A stretch of 64,000 nucleotides of DNA from positions 512,539 through 576,538 of the forward strand of contig CATLLN010000001.1 in the NCBI GenBank assembly GCA_950022695.1. The letters run 5' to 3'. Below the pieces are notes generated by a model. It searched no databases and was not told where the DNA came from. It saw only the letters and a list, made by a program, of their open reading frames with translations. The translations under genes and the position numbers were made by a program. Source of the DNA: an uncultured bacterium. GTDB taxonomy: Bacteria > Cyanobacteriota > Vampirovibrionia > Gastranaerophilales > Gastranaerophilaceae. This document shows positions 17,253 to 26,176 of this stretch, one piece after another (position 1 is the first letter of the stretch; each line of letters opens with the position of its first letter).

Positions 17253-17708
17253 TTAGCTTTCAATTTGTTCCATTATTTCAAAAGGTTTTTCTATGACTTT
17301 CATAGTTTCTTCAGATAGAATACCTCTTTTTAATTCTGTAAAGCTTGCTCTTTTAGAGCTGAATTTCTTTTTCAAGAATTCATAAGCAACTTTAGGGTCA
17401 CATTTTGAACCGCAAGTAAATAAATCAACTGCAGCATAACCAAGTTCAGGCCAAGTATGGATTGCAAGATGGCTTTCTGCAATAATTACTACCCCTGAAA
17501 CTCCATATGGATTAAACATATGGAAACATTTTTGAACAATAGTAGCTCCGCATTCTAAAGCAGAATCTATCATATATTTTTCAACTTTATCTAAGCTATT
17601 CAATGTATTTGGATCACATTCAAAAAATTCAGCAAGAACGTGTTGTCCTAAATGTCTTTCGTGTTGTTCAGAACCTGCTTGAAACATTTCTAAAGGTGTA
17701 TCTGTCAA
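17253..17708 (-). CDS. speH: S-adenosylmethionine decarboxylase proenzyme
   Basis: A 151-residue, prokaryotic class 1B AdoMetDC. The self-cleavage site is Glu78-Ser79 in AESHLAIHTWPE; Ser79 becomes the pyruvoyl cofactor. The C-terminal FTCGSKCDP supplies the catalytic cysteine region. It makes decarboxylated SAM for spermidine synthesis. The N-terminus is ~15 residues longer than the compact SpeH forms; an ATG seven codons inside is possible. AAGGAG precedes the start. No spermidine synthase is linked; the PLP decarboxylase-like gene at 4374 may belong to the same pathway (inference). Confidence 0.95.
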   Translation of the reverse strand: MTDTPLEMFQAGSEQHERHLGQHVLAEFFECDPNTLNSLDKVEKYMIDSALECGATIVQKCFHMFNPYGVSGVVIIAESHLAIHTWPELGYAAVDLFTCGSKCDPKVAYEFLKKKFSSKRASFTELKRGILSEETMKVIEKPFEIMEQIES

Positions 17709-17921
17709 TTTGCGTTTCTCCTTATAAAATAAATGTATATTTTCACACTACTACATAATATAATAAAAAATAAAAATTTGTTAGTTTTTTGCTTTTAACC
17801 TTTTAATCAAAATTTAATAAACGTCATAAAGACACTTATACGTTAGTTTTACGTGTTTTTATTATGTTAAGTTTTATGAATGCTATTTTAAAAAGTATTC
17901 CTTTGTATTAGAATTTTTATT

Positions 17922-18620
17922 ATGAATAATAAGATTTTGGTTATAGATGATGATATTGCAATAAATGAGTTAATCAAGGTTAATTTAGAATTAGCCGGTT
18001 ATAATGTTATCCAGGCATATGATGGTGTTAAAGGTTTTGCACTTGTCAAACAGGAGCTTCCTTGGCTTGTTGTACTGGATGTTATGATGCCTGAGGTTGA
18101 CGGTTTTACTGTAGCTAAAAGAATAAGGCAAAATGAAGAAACAAAAAATATCCCAATTATTATGTTGACAGCATTATCTCAGCTTAATGATAAAGTGAAT
18201 GGTTTTAATATTGGGGTGGATGATTATCTCGTAAAACCGTTTGAAATTGAGGAACTTCTGGTGAGGGTGCGTGCTCTTTTAAAACGAACTAATCATATCC
18301 CCGAATCCGCTTCTGTGAGAGATTTACTTACATTAGGCGAAATCACTTTATTGCCGGAGCTTTATAGTGTTAAAATTGGAGATAAGCAAGTAAAATTAAC
18401 ACCTATAGAATTTGAAATTTTTAACCTTTTATTTCAGAATCATGGAAATATGGTGTCTTCAGCAAAGCTTTTGAAAGATATCTGGGGATATTCTCCGGAT
18501 GATGATATCGAAACAATACGTGTTCATATCAGACACTTAAGAAGTAAAATTGATAAAATTGCTGATGGAAAAAAATATATAGAAACGATTTATGGCGGTG
18601 GTTATAAATTAAGTGTTTAA
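17922..18620 (+). CDS. OmpR/PhoB-type response regulator, orphan
   Basis: A 232-residue regulator. Receiver domain at residues 4-118: acidic pair Asp9/Asp10, phospho-acceptor Asp53 (VVLDVMMPE), Thr in MLTAL and Lys in YLVKPFE. The C-terminal winged helix (about 135-231) ends with the ETIYGGGYKL motif. No histidine kinase is adjacent, so it is an orphan; RpaB-like regulators of Cyanobacteria have a similar make-up. No SD is visible; a TAGAAT box (17909-17914) lies 7 bases before the ATG, suggesting a leaderless mRNA. It ends at a terminator shared with rpsP. Confidence 0.94.
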   Translation: MNNKILVIDDDIAINELIKVNLELAGYNVIQAYDGVKGFALVKQELPWLVVLDVMMPEVDGFTVAKRIRQNEETKNIPIIMLTALSQLNDKVNGFNIGVDDYLVKPFEIEELLVRVRALLKRTNHIPESASVRDLLTLGEITLLPELYSVKIGDKQVKLTPIEFEIFNLLFQNHGNMVSSAKLLKDIWGYSPDDDIETIRVHIRHLRSKIDKIADGKKYIETIYGGGYKLSV

Positions 18621-18651
18621 AAAAAGAGCTCTTATTAAAGAGCTCTTTTTT
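18618..18651 (+). terminator. bidirectional terminator between the response regulator and rpsP
   Basis: AAAAAAAGAGCTCTT and AAGAGCTCTTTTTT flank a short loop. The stem overlaps the regulator's stop codon and lies 20 bases after the rpsP stop. Confidence 0.9.
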
Positions 18652-18670
18652 ATCATAAGTTTTATGAAAA

Positions 18671-19051
18671 CTATGCTTCAGCAACTTCTTCTGCAGGAGC
18701 TTCAGCTTCTTGTGCTGCTGCTTCAGCGGCTGCTTTTGCAGCTTCTTCTTCAGCTTGTTTTTTAGCCAATGCTTTTTTAGAAAGTTTAACTGTTTCTTTT
18801 TTAACGTAGTTTAAAGTACCGTCATCGTTGCAGTTTTTGATTAAGTATGCAACAGTTTCAGTAGGTTGAGCGCCTTTAGAAATCCAAGCTAAAGCAGCTT
18901 CTTTATTCAATTTCATTTCTTTAGTTTTTGGATTATAGTGACCTAATTCTTCAATTGGTCTACCTTCTCTTTTTGTAGTTGAATTGATAACGATAATTCT
19001 GTATGTAGGGTTTTTCTTAGCACCCAATCTTTTTAATCTGATTTTTAACAT
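18671..19051 (-). CDS. rpsP: 30S ribosomal protein S16
   Basis: A 126-residue S16. The N-terminal core MLKIRLKRLGAKKNPTYRI and GRPIEELGHYNP are diagnostic. I start it at 19051, where AAGGAAAACAACAAA precedes the ATG; the longer frame would add ten non-conserved residues that read through the SD. The last ~35 residues form a Lys/Ala/Glu-rich tail (AEEEAAKAAAEAAAQEAEA) not found in short S16 proteins. It is not followed by rimM/trmD as in many genomes; it is transcribed alone. Confidence 0.96.
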   Translation of the reverse strand: MLKIRLKRLGAKKNPTYRIIVINSTTKREGRPIEELGHYNPKTKEMKLNKEAALAWISKGAQPTETVAYLIKNCNDDGTLNYVKKETVKLSKKALAKKQAEEEAAKAAAEAAAQEAEAPAEEVAEA

Positions 19052-19171
19052 TTTGTTGTTTTCCTTCTTTTTCTTTGTCACTAGCGGTAATCTGGCCGCC
19101 GCTTGCCTGATTTCCTTAACCGGGTTGAAGAGGAATCACCTGATTATATTCTGATTGAAGCACAAATACAA
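19052..19171 (-). promoter_or_regulatory. rpsP promoter and structured 5' leader
   Basis: On the minus strand a -35 TTGTAT (19166-19171) and a -10 TATAAT (19143-19148) are 17 bases apart. The ~85-nt leader that follows can fold: TGATTCC pairs with GGAAATCA around an AACC/GGTT inner stem, and GCGG pairs with CCGC further on. This is a plausible autoregulatory ribosomal-protein leader; no known family is recognised. The rest of the gap up to tig (19310) shows nothing else clear. Confidence 0.5.
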
Positions 19172-19309
19172 TCAGGTTGCAAGTATTTGTAAATAATTGT
19201 GCGAGAAAGGCTATAATAAAGGATATAATCCGTTTATATGAGTTGATTTTATTATTTTTTGCGGTAAAATTTAACAAGATACATGTAAATAATAAAGGAT
19301 ATTAGAAAA

Positions 19310-20623
19310 ATGGAAACAAAGTTAACAAAATTAAAAGACAATGTAGTAAGTATTAGTATGACAATCCCTGCAGCTGAAGCAACAAGTGCTTATAATACTG
19401 CAGCTTCAAAAATTTCACAATATATCAATGTAGACGGTTTTAGAAAAGGTAAAGCTCCACGTGCTGTTGTAGAAAGACACGTTGGTGTTGACAGAATCCG
19501 TCAGGAAGCTTTAGAAATTTTATTGCCTAAATATTTAGGACAAGCTGTTTATGATAACAAATTGGATATTATCACACAGCCTGCAATTACAGATTACAAG
19601 TTTGAAACAGGCAAAGATGTTGAGATTACTTTTGAAGTTGAAACAAGACCGGAAGTTTCTTTAGGTTCTTATAAAGGAATTGATGTGAAAGTTGAAGTTC
19701 CTGCAGCTGACGATAGTGCATTTGATAAAGCTTTGGAAGGTTTCTTGGCTCAACATGCTTCTATGGAACTTGTTCTTGATAGACCTTCAAATGAAACTGA
19801 TACTGTTGTATTCGATTTTGAAGGAACTTGTAACGGTGAACCTATTCAAGGCGGAGCAGCTAAAGGTTATGCTTTAGATTTAGCTCATTCAAACTTTATT
19901 CCTGGGTTTGCAGAACAGTTAGTCGGTCACAACATTAAAGATGAATTCGATATTCAAGTTACTTTCCCTGAAGAATATCATGATGAAAAATTAAAAGGTC
20001 AGCCGGCTACATTTGCTATTAAAATCAATGAAATTAAACAAAGAATTTTACCTGAATTAACAGATGAATTCGTTAAAAAATCAAGCAGATTCTCTACAGT
20101 TGATGAATTAAAAGCTGATATCAAAGATTATGTTGATAATCAAAGAGAAAATATCAAAAAAGTTAATGCAGAAAATGCAGTATTTAAATCAATTGTTGAA
20201 TCAGCATCTGTTGAAATTCCTCAAGGTATGATAAATAGAGAAGTTGAATCTTTAAAAGCTGATTATCAACAAAGATTATCTTATCAAGGAATCAATTGGG
20301 AAGATTTTGTAAAATCTCAAGGTGATGAATTTGAAAAAACTTTAGCTGAAGATGCTATGACAAGAATTAAAAATTCTTTAATTATTGATAAAATTTCAAA
20401 AGAAGCTGATATTAAGGTTGAACAAGCTGATTTCCAAACTAAAATTGCACAAATGGCAGGAGCTTATGGTGTAGGACCTCAAGATTTATTGAAACAATTT
20501 GGTCAAAACCCTGACTTCTTGTCTTCTTTATCTCAACAAATTGTTAACGATAAAGTTAGAGATTATTTGCTTGCTAACAATAACATTGAATATGTTGAAG
20601 TTAAAGAAAAAGTTGAAGCTTAA
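19310..20623 (+). CDS. tig: trigger factor, ribosome-associated chaperone/prolyl isomerase
   Basis: A 437-residue trigger factor. The N-terminal ribosome-binding domain has the signature GFRKGKAPRAVVERHVG (residues 44-60). The middle FKBP-type domain spans about 150-240, with DTVVFDFEG, FIPGFAEQLVG and VTFPEEYHDEKLKGQPATF. The helical C-terminal chaperone domain follows. It shields nascent chains at the exit tunnel and has peptidyl-prolyl isomerase activity. It is the first gene of the classic tig-clpP-clpX cluster; clpP starts 42 bases after its stop. Confidence 0.97.
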   Translation: METKLTKLKDNVVSISMTIPAAEATSAYNTAASKISQYINVDGFRKGKAPRAVVERHVGVDRIRQEALEILLPKYLGQAVYDNKLDIITQPAITDYKFETGKDVEITFEVETRPEVSLGSYKGIDVKVEVPAADDSAFDKALEGFLAQHASMELVLDRPSNETDTVVFDFEGTCNGEPIQGGAAKGYALDLAHSNFIPGFAEQLVGHNIKDEFDIQVTFPEEYHDEKLKGQPATFAIKINEIKQRILPELTDEFVKKSSRFSTVDELKADIKDYVDNQRENIKKVNAENAVFKSIVESASVEIPQGMINREVESLKADYQQRLSYQGINWEDFVKSQGDEFEKTLAEDAMTRIKNSLIIDKISKEADIKVEQADFQTKIAQMAGAYGVGPQDLLKQFGQNPDFLSSLSQQIVNDKVRDYLLANNNIEYVEVKEKVEA

Positions 20624-20665
20624 AAAAACGTAGTTATAATTATAAATAAGAAAGGGAATTAAATC

Positions 20666-21256
20666 ATGAGTTTTGTACCTGTAGTTGTTGAACAATCAAG
20701 CAGAGGTGAAAGATCATTCGATATCTTTTCAAGATTGTTAAGAGAAAGAATTATCTTCTTGGGAACTGCTATTGACGATATGGTTGCTAACTTAGTTGTT
20801 GCACAGTTATTGTTATTAGACAGTGAAAATCCTGAAAAAGATATTATGTTATATATTAACAGCCCGGGCGGAAGCGTAACTGCAGGTTTTGCAATTTATG
20901 ATACTATCCAGCACATTAGAGCAGACGTATCTACAATTTGTTTAGGTCAGGCTGCTTCTATGGGTGCTTTCCTTTTATCTTCTGGTACTAAAGGTAAAAG
21001 AATGGCGTTGCCTCATTCAAGAGTGTTAATTCACCAACCTTTAGGCGGAGCTCAAGGTCAGGCTACTGATATTGAAATCCAAGCTGCAGAAATTATTAGA
21101 ATCAAAAAATCATTGAATGAAATTTTGGCTTCAAATACCGGTCAGCCTGTTAAAAAGATTGAAAAGGATACAGATAGAGACTATATCATGACACCTCAGG
21201 AAGCTTTAGAATACGGTATGATTGATAAAGTTATTTCCCGTGATATTGTTAAATAA
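20666..21256 (+). CDS. clpP: ATP-dependent Clp protease proteolytic subunit
   Basis: A 196-residue serine peptidase of the S14 family. The catalytic Ser98 is in [11 protein letters not shown] and His123 in [11 protein letters not shown]; the Asp lies near residue 172 (DTDRDYIM). [10 protein letters not shown] (residues 65-74) is the oxyanion loop. The N-terminal [20 protein letters not shown] is the axial-loop region. Fourteen copies form the barrel that degrades substrates fed by ClpX, encoded 23 bases downstream. GAAAGGGA precedes the ATG. Confidence 0.98.
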   Translation: MSFVPVVVEQSSRGERSFDIFSRLLRERIIFLGTAIDDMVANLVVAQLLLLDSENPEKDIMLYINSPGGSVTAGFAIYDTIQHIRADVSTICLGQAASMGAFLLSSGTKGKRMALPHSRVLIHQPLGGAQGQATDIEIQAAEIIRIKKSLNEILASNTGQPVKKIEKDTDRDYIMTPQEALEYGMIDKVISRDIVK

Positions 21257-21279
21257 TAGAAATTTGGAGATTTAATTAA

Positions 21280-22584
21280 ATGCCAAAAAACGATGATAAA
21301 TTAAAATGTTCTTTTTGCGGAAAGACTCAAGACCAGGTAAAAAAACTTATTGCCGGACCAGAAGTCTATATCTGCGATGAGTGCGTTGAGCTTTGTAATG
21401 AAATTCTTGATGAAGAATTTTTCGAAGCAAAAGAAAAAGATAGCGCAGCAGAAGGTGAAACTCCTGAAAAAGCTGAGAAACCTATCCCGAAACCGCACGA
21501 AATTAAAGAATATTTAGACCAATATATTGTAGGGCAGGATGATGCTAAAAAAGTGTTATCTGTAGCTGTATACAATCATTATAAGAGATTGAAACACAAC
21601 AAAGAAACAGGAAAAGAATCTGTTGAAATTCAAAAATCTAATATTTTATTAGTTGGACCGACAGGTTCTGGGAAAACTTTATTGGCACAAACTCTTGCAA
21701 AAATGCTTGATGTTCCGTTTGCAGTTGCTGATGCTACAACATTAACCGAAGCCGGTTATGTTGGTGATGATGTTGAAAATATTCTTCTTCGTTTGTATCA
21801 GAATGCTGAATTTGATTCTGCTAAAGCTGAACGCGGAATTATTTATATCGATGAAATTGATAAAATTTCAAGAAAGAGTGAAAACACTTCTATTACACGT
21901 GATGTTTCAGGTGAAGGTGTTCAACAGGCATTATTGAAAATGATTGAAGGTACTGTCGCTCACGTTCCTCCGCAAGGTGGAAGAAAACACCCGCATCAGG
22001 AATTTATTGAAATCGATACAAGCAATATTCTTTTTATCGTTGGCGGTGCGTTTGTTGGTTTGGAAAAAATCATCGATGCAAGAGCTGGTGAAGGAAATTC
22101 TGTCGGCTTTGGCGCTAAAGCTGCATTATCTCAAGCTGAAAAAGAAGCTAATGCTGTTAAAATGTTGAAAAAATTACAGCCTGATGATTTGATGAAGTTC
22201 GGTTTAATTCCTGAGTTCATTGGTCGTGTTCCTGTTTATGCAGTTTTAGATCAGTTAAATGAAAAAACATTAAAAATGATTTTAACTGAGCCGAAAAATG
22301 CTGTGTTAAAACAATATCAAGCTCTTTTAAAAATGGATGGTGTAGAGCTTGAATTTGAACCGGAAGCTGTTGAATTGATTTCTAAAGAAGCAATCAGACG
22401 CAAAACCGGAGCTCGCGCACTTCGTTCAATTGTCGAAGAAATTATGCTTGATGTTATGTATGATGTTCCGACAAAAGAAAACCTTGATAAATTTGTTGTA
22501 ACAGCAGATATGGTTAAGAACCATAAAAATGCAGAAGTTCTAAAACTTCCGACAAAGGAAGCATCAGCAGGTATTTCTGCGTAA
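21280..22584 (+). CDS. clpX: ATP-dependent Clp protease ATP-binding subunit ClpX
   Basis: A 434-residue AAA+ unfoldase. The N-terminal C4 zinc-binding domain is intact (Cys10, Cys13, and the CDECVELC pair near residues 32-39). Walker A is GPTGSGKT, Walker [10 protein letters not shown], and the pore-loop and sensor regions [18 protein letters not shown] and [12 protein letters not shown] are present, as is the GIGRV-type [10 protein letters not shown]. It unfolds substrates and feeds ClpP. It ends the tig-clpP-clpX operon before a strong terminator. Confidence 0.98.
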   Translation: MPKNDDKLKCSFCGKTQDQVKKLIAGPEVYICDECVELCNEILDEEFFEAKEKDSAAEGETPEKAEKPIPKPHEIKEYLDQYIVGQDDAKKVLSVAVYNHYKRLKHNKETGKESVEIQKSNILLVGPTGSGKTLLAQTLAKMLDVPFAVADATTLTEAGYVGDDVENILLRLYQNAEFDSAKAERGIIYIDEIDKISRKSENTSITRDVSGEGVQQALLKMIEGTVAHVPPQGGRKHPHQEFIEIDTSNILFIVGGAFVGLEKIIDARAGEGNSVGFGAKAALSQAEKEANAVKMLKKLQPDDLMKFGLIPEFIGRVPVYAVLDQLNEKTLKMILTEPKNAVLKQYQALLKMDGVELEFEPEAVELISKEAIRRKTGARALRSIVEEIMLDVMYDVPTKENLDKFVVTADMVKNHKNAEVLKLPTKEASAGISA

Positions 22585-22598
22585 GCTTTTATAAATAT

Positions 22599-22633
22599 AA
22601 AAGGCGACGCCTATCTTAAGGCGTCGCCTTTTT
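22599..22633 (+). terminator. terminator after clpX
   Basis: A 13-bp stem AAAAGGCGACGCC / GGCGTCGCCTTTT with an eight-base loop and a T run, 15 bases after the clpX stop. The left A run would also let it end the small minus-strand frame at 22640. Confidence 0.93.
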
Positions 22634-22639
22634 GTTATG

Positions 22640-22795
22640 CTAAAATATTTTCTTAGTGTTTTCTTCAATTTTTGCTTGATCTGTATATTTTTGATCAATT
22701 TGTCCCATTTTGTATAAGTGTTTACTTCTGATATAATCAACTGCCAGTAATGCAGGAAGTGCGATTATTGCAAATGCTTTTGCTTTGCCCGGCAT
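22640..22795 (-). CDS. possible 51-residue membrane-anchored small protein
   Basis: A short minus-strand frame starting MPGKAKAFAIIALPALLAVD, whose first 25 residues include a hydrophobic segment of about 13 residues, followed by a charged tail rich in Lys, Gln and Asp. It ends at the shared clpX terminator, which favours a real transcript. There is no clear SD, so it may be spurious. No family recognised. Confidence 0.35.
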   Translation of the reverse strand: MPGKAKAFAIIALPALLAVDYIRSKHLYKMGQIDQKYTDQAKIEENTKKIF

Positions 22796-22798
22796 TTT

Positions 22799-22845
22799 TA
22801 GTAACTTATCAACAAATTTGTTACTCTTTGGTAACTTTGTTACTT
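22799..22845. repeat. cluster of GTAAC/GTTAC palindromes before polA
   Basis: GTAAC and GTTAC alternate four to five times within about 45 bases (GTTAC-TCTTTG-GTAAC and GTAAC-TTT-GTTAC among them), between the small minus-strand frame and polA. They could be operator half-sites or form alternative hairpins. The remaining bases up to 22901 hold the polA ribosome site. Confidence 0.4.
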
Positions 22846-22901
22846 TAAATTGCCAAAAGCTTTTTTTTATGCGAAAATTTTGTAAAAAGGGAGAATTGTG
22901 G

Positions 22902-25772
22902 ATGGGAGAGTCTAAAACATTAATTTTAATTGATGGTCATGCACTTGCATTTCGTCAATATTACGCGCTTGAACGTACTAATATGAAAACAAAAGACGGA
23001 ACTCCAACCTGGGCTGTCTATGGCTTTTTTAAAGCGGTTTTTGATTTATTGAAAAACGAAGATTTAAAGCCTGATGCAATCGGGGTTGCGTTTGATGTTT
23101 CCCATCACACATTCAGAACCGAACAGTATGATGAATACAAGGCTAATCGTGTTGCTATGCCTGATCCTATGAGGATTCAGATGGGGCTGATTTATGAAGG
23201 TTTAAAGGCGTTTAATATTCCAATTTACACTAAAGAAGGATTTGAGGCTGATGATGTAATTGGTACTATTTCAAAACGTGCGTGTGATCTTGGGCATAAG
23301 GTTTATATTTTGACAGGTGATCAGGATTCTTTTCAGCTTATTCGCGAAAACGGCTGTGTGACTGTAATTATCCCATCGAAAGGTGAGTTAACAGAATATG
23401 ATTGGAATAAAGTCCATGAGAAGTTAGGTGTTTATCCAAATCAGGTAATTGATTATAAAGCGCTTCGCGGTGATACATCTGATAATATCCCGGGAATTCG
23501 CGGAATTGGTGAAAAAACTGCGGTTAAGCTGTTGAGTGAATATAAAACAGTTGATAATGTTCTGGCTAATACTGATAAGCTTACAGGTAAGGTAAAAGAA
23601 AAAATTGTAACCGGTGTTGAAGATGCTAAACTTAGTAAATTTTTAGCAACAATTGTTCAGGATGTCGATATTGAATTCGATTTTGATAAAACGAAAATTG
23701 AGCTGCCTGATATTGCTGCTGTTACTGAATTTTTACGTTCAATGCAGTTTTACAGCTTTTTAAAAAATATTGAATTTATTTTAAAACTTTTTGATAAAAA
23801 TGCTCAGCCTATACTTCTTGAAGCAAAAACAGAAATAAAAGAACAAGAAATTCAGCCTACTATAAAAGTTTCTACTGCTAACGGACAATTGGGGTTATTT
23901 GCGCAAGCTGTTCAGTCTGAAGTTAATAAAGAAGATTTAAATTATAATTCAAAAGTAATAACAGACTCTTCAGATTTAGATTTTCTTGTCGAAAATCTTT
24001 TAAGCAACTCTGTTATAGGATTTAAAATTTTTGCGGATTTTAAAAATGCGCTTAATTCTAAAGTTTATGGTATCGGACTTGGATATAATAGCAATTATGA
24101 ATATGCAGATGGTAAAGTTAATATAAATGAAACATCTGAGCTTACCGAAGCTTTTTATATCCCGATTTCTCATAATATTGATAACCAGTTAAAATTAGAT
24201 TATGTTGTATCTAAATTGAAACCTGTATTTGAAAGCATGACGGTCAAAAAGGTTTCGCACGATATAAAAATCGAAGATTGTATATTGAAATCTTTAGGAA
24301 TTGATTTAAATGGTGTAGTTTTTGATACCATGCTTGCTTCATATATCAAAGATTCAAATGCTAATACGGATTTTGATATTCAGTGTATGGAACAAATAGA
24401 TCATATTTTACCAACAATTGTTTCCAATACTAAAAAAACATCCATTGCAGATAATAATATATCTGTTATGAAGGATTATGCCGGTGATGTTATATCAAGT
24501 CTTTTTGAGCTTACTAAATGCTGGTCTGAAAAACTTGATGAAAAGGAATACAATATTATGACTGATATTGAAATTCCTTTAGCTCATGTTCTTGCAGGTA
24601 TGGAAATTACCGGTGTTTCAGTAGATACGAATTATTTAAAAGTGTTGACTAATGAATTTGATTTTAAAATTAGTGGAATAGAAAAGAAAATATTTAATCT
24701 GGCAGGCGAAGGGTTTAATCTGAATTCTCCAAAACAAGTTGCATATATTTTGTTTGATAAAATGCAGCTAAAAACAACAAAAAAACGTGGTAAATCAAAA
24801 AATTCAACAAGTGCAGAAGTTTTAAATATTTTAGCGGAAGACTATGAAATAGCAAAGCTGATTTTGGAATACAGAAAATATGCAAAACTAAAATCGACTT
24901 ATACGGATTCTCTTCCTGCGCTTATTGATCCGAAAGATAATAGAATTCATACTTCTTATAATCAAACGGTTACGACTACAGGACGTTTATCATCTTCTAA
25001 TCCCAATTTGCAAAATATTCCGATAAGAACAGAAGAAGGTAATAAGATTCGTCAGGCTTTTGTACCGAAAGATAAAAATAATTATTTAATTTTATCTGCT
25101 GATTATTCGCAGGTTGAGTTAAGAATATTAGCTCATGTTTCAGGTGATGAAAACCTTATTAATGCTTTTAATTCCGGGATTGATGTCCATACAATAACTG
25201 CATCCAAGGTTTTTGAGGTTCCGATAAATGAAGTTACAAAAGAAATGCGCTATAAGGCAAAAGCTGTTAATTTTGGTATTGTTTACGGACAAAGTAAGTA
25301 TGGGCTTGCAAAAGCTTTAAAAATAACTTCAACAGAAGCTGATAATTTCATTAATAAATACTTTGAAACATATCCACGGATAAAAGATTATATGCATAAT
25401 ATGGTAGAACTTGTTGAAAAACAGGGGTATGTTGAAACTATCTTTGGCAGACGAAGATATCTGGAAAATGAAATTAATAGTCCTAATGCAATGATTAGAG
25501 AATTTGCAAAACGCGCAGCAATTAATCATCCTATGCAAGGCTCAGCGTCTGATCTTATTAAAATTGCAATGATTGATTTTGCAAGAGTACTAAAAGAAAA
25601 TAACTTAAAATCCCGTCTGATAATACAGGTTCACGATGAATTGGTTGTGGAAATCGCAATTGAAGAACTTGATATCGTCAAAAGATTAATTTTAGAATCA
25701 ATGGAATTAAAGCAACCGTTGAAAGTTCCGCTTCTTATTGATGTTAATGTAGGTGAATCATGGAAAGAATAG
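22902..25772 (+). CDS. polA: DNA polymerase I
   Basis: A 956-residue Pol I. I start at 22902 (AAGGGAG then ATG GGA), dropping 39 unrelated upstream codons. Residues ~5-290 are the 5'-3' (FEN) nuclease: LILIDGHALAFRQYYA, GFEADDVIGT, GDQDSFQL, LRGDTSDNIPGIRGIGEKTA. Residues ~350-560 are the 3'-5' exonuclease-like domain, in which the catalytic D-x-E motif is replaced (VIGFKIFADF), so proofreading is probably lost. Residues ~600-956 are the polymerase: TTGRLSSSNPNLQNIP, SADYSQVELRILAH (motif A), motif B YKAKAVNFGIVYG and QVHDELVVE (motif C). It does repair and Okazaki fragment processing. Confidence 0.97.
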   Translation: MGESKTLILIDGHALAFRQYYALERTNMKTKDGTPTWAVYGFFKAVFDLLKNEDLKPDAIGVAFDVSHHTFRTEQYDEYKANRVAMPDPMRIQMGLIYEGLKAFNIPIYTKEGFEADDVIGTISKRACDLGHKVYILTGDQDSFQLIRENGCVTVIIPSKGELTEYDWNKVHEKLGVYPNQVIDYKALRGDTSDNIPGIRGIGEKTAVKLLSEYKTVDNVLANTDKLTGKVKEKIVTGVEDAKLSKFLATIVQDVDIEFDFDKTKIELPDIAAVTEFLRSMQFYSFLKNIEFILKLFDKNAQPILLEAKTEIKEQEIQPTIKVSTANGQLGLFAQAVQSEVNKEDLNYNSKVITDSSDLDFLVENLLSNSVIGFKIFADFKNALNSKVYGIGLGYNSNYEYADGKVNINETSELTEAFYIPISHNIDNQLKLDYVVSKLKPVFESMTVKKVSHDIKIEDCILKSLGIDLNGVVFDTMLASYIKDSNANTDFDIQCMEQIDHILPTIVSNTKKTSIADNNISVMKDYAGDVISSLFELTKCWSEKLDEKEYNIMTDIEIPLAHVLAGMEITGVSVDTNYLKVLTNEFDFKISGIEKKIFNLAGEGFNLNSPKQVAYILFDKMQLKTTKKRGKSKNSTSAEVLNILAEDYEIAKLILEYRKYAKLKSTYTDSLPALIDPKDNRIHTSYNQTVTTTGRLSSSNPNLQNIPIRTEEGNKIRQAFVPKDKNNYLILSADYSQVELRILAHVSGDENLINAFNSGIDVHTITASKVFEVPINEVTKEMRYKAKAVNFGIVYGQSKYGLAKALKITSTEADNFINKYFETYPRIKDYMHNMVELVEKQGYVETIFGRRRYLENEINSPNAMIREFAKRAAINHPMQGSASDLIKIAMIDFARVLKENNLKSRLIIQVHDELVVEIAIEELDIVKRLILESMELKQPLKVPLLIDVNVGESWKE

Positions 25773-26176
25773 TTAAATTTATTTTATGCTTATGTTTATT
25801 AACTTGTTCTCCTGTTATGGCAGCTGCAGAACAGATGAACTTAAGTACACTTATAACTGCTCAGAATGTGCATTTTGAAAACTGTTATAAGGTTTTTAAT
25901 ACAGATAATGTGTCATTATTTTATCTAACGATTGCTGCTATTAATGCAAACCGTTTTACTATTGATGAAATTCAATCAAAGTCAGGTTATATTTTGTTTA
26001 CTGCTGTAAATAAACAGTTTTTGGCATCAATTTCAAATGTAAATACTAAACAGGGAATGCTAAGAATTACACCTGCTGATAATAATTATTATTTTCAACC
26101 GGGTATTATTTTAAATATTTTTAAATATATCGAATTGAATCTGTCTAAAAAGCCGGAATATATTAACTTAAACTAA
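25760..26176 (+). CDS. small exported protein of unknown function
   Basis: A 138-residue protein with a Sec signal peptide (hydrophobic residues 6-21, cleavage near VMAAA). The mature ~115 residues are mixed alpha/beta with no cysteines and no family I recognise. It begins inside the last codons of polA (overlap 13 bases), so it is translated from the polA transcript; the link to DNA repair is probably only positional. It runs tail-to-tail with tlyA (overlap 9 bases). Confidence 0.6.
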   Translation: MERIVKFILCLCLLTCSPVMAAAEQMNLSTLITAQNVHFENCYKVFNTDNVSLFYLTIAAINANRFTIDEIQSKSGYILFTAVNKQFLASISNVNTKQGMLRITPADNNYYFQPGIILNIFKYIELNLSKKPEYINLN

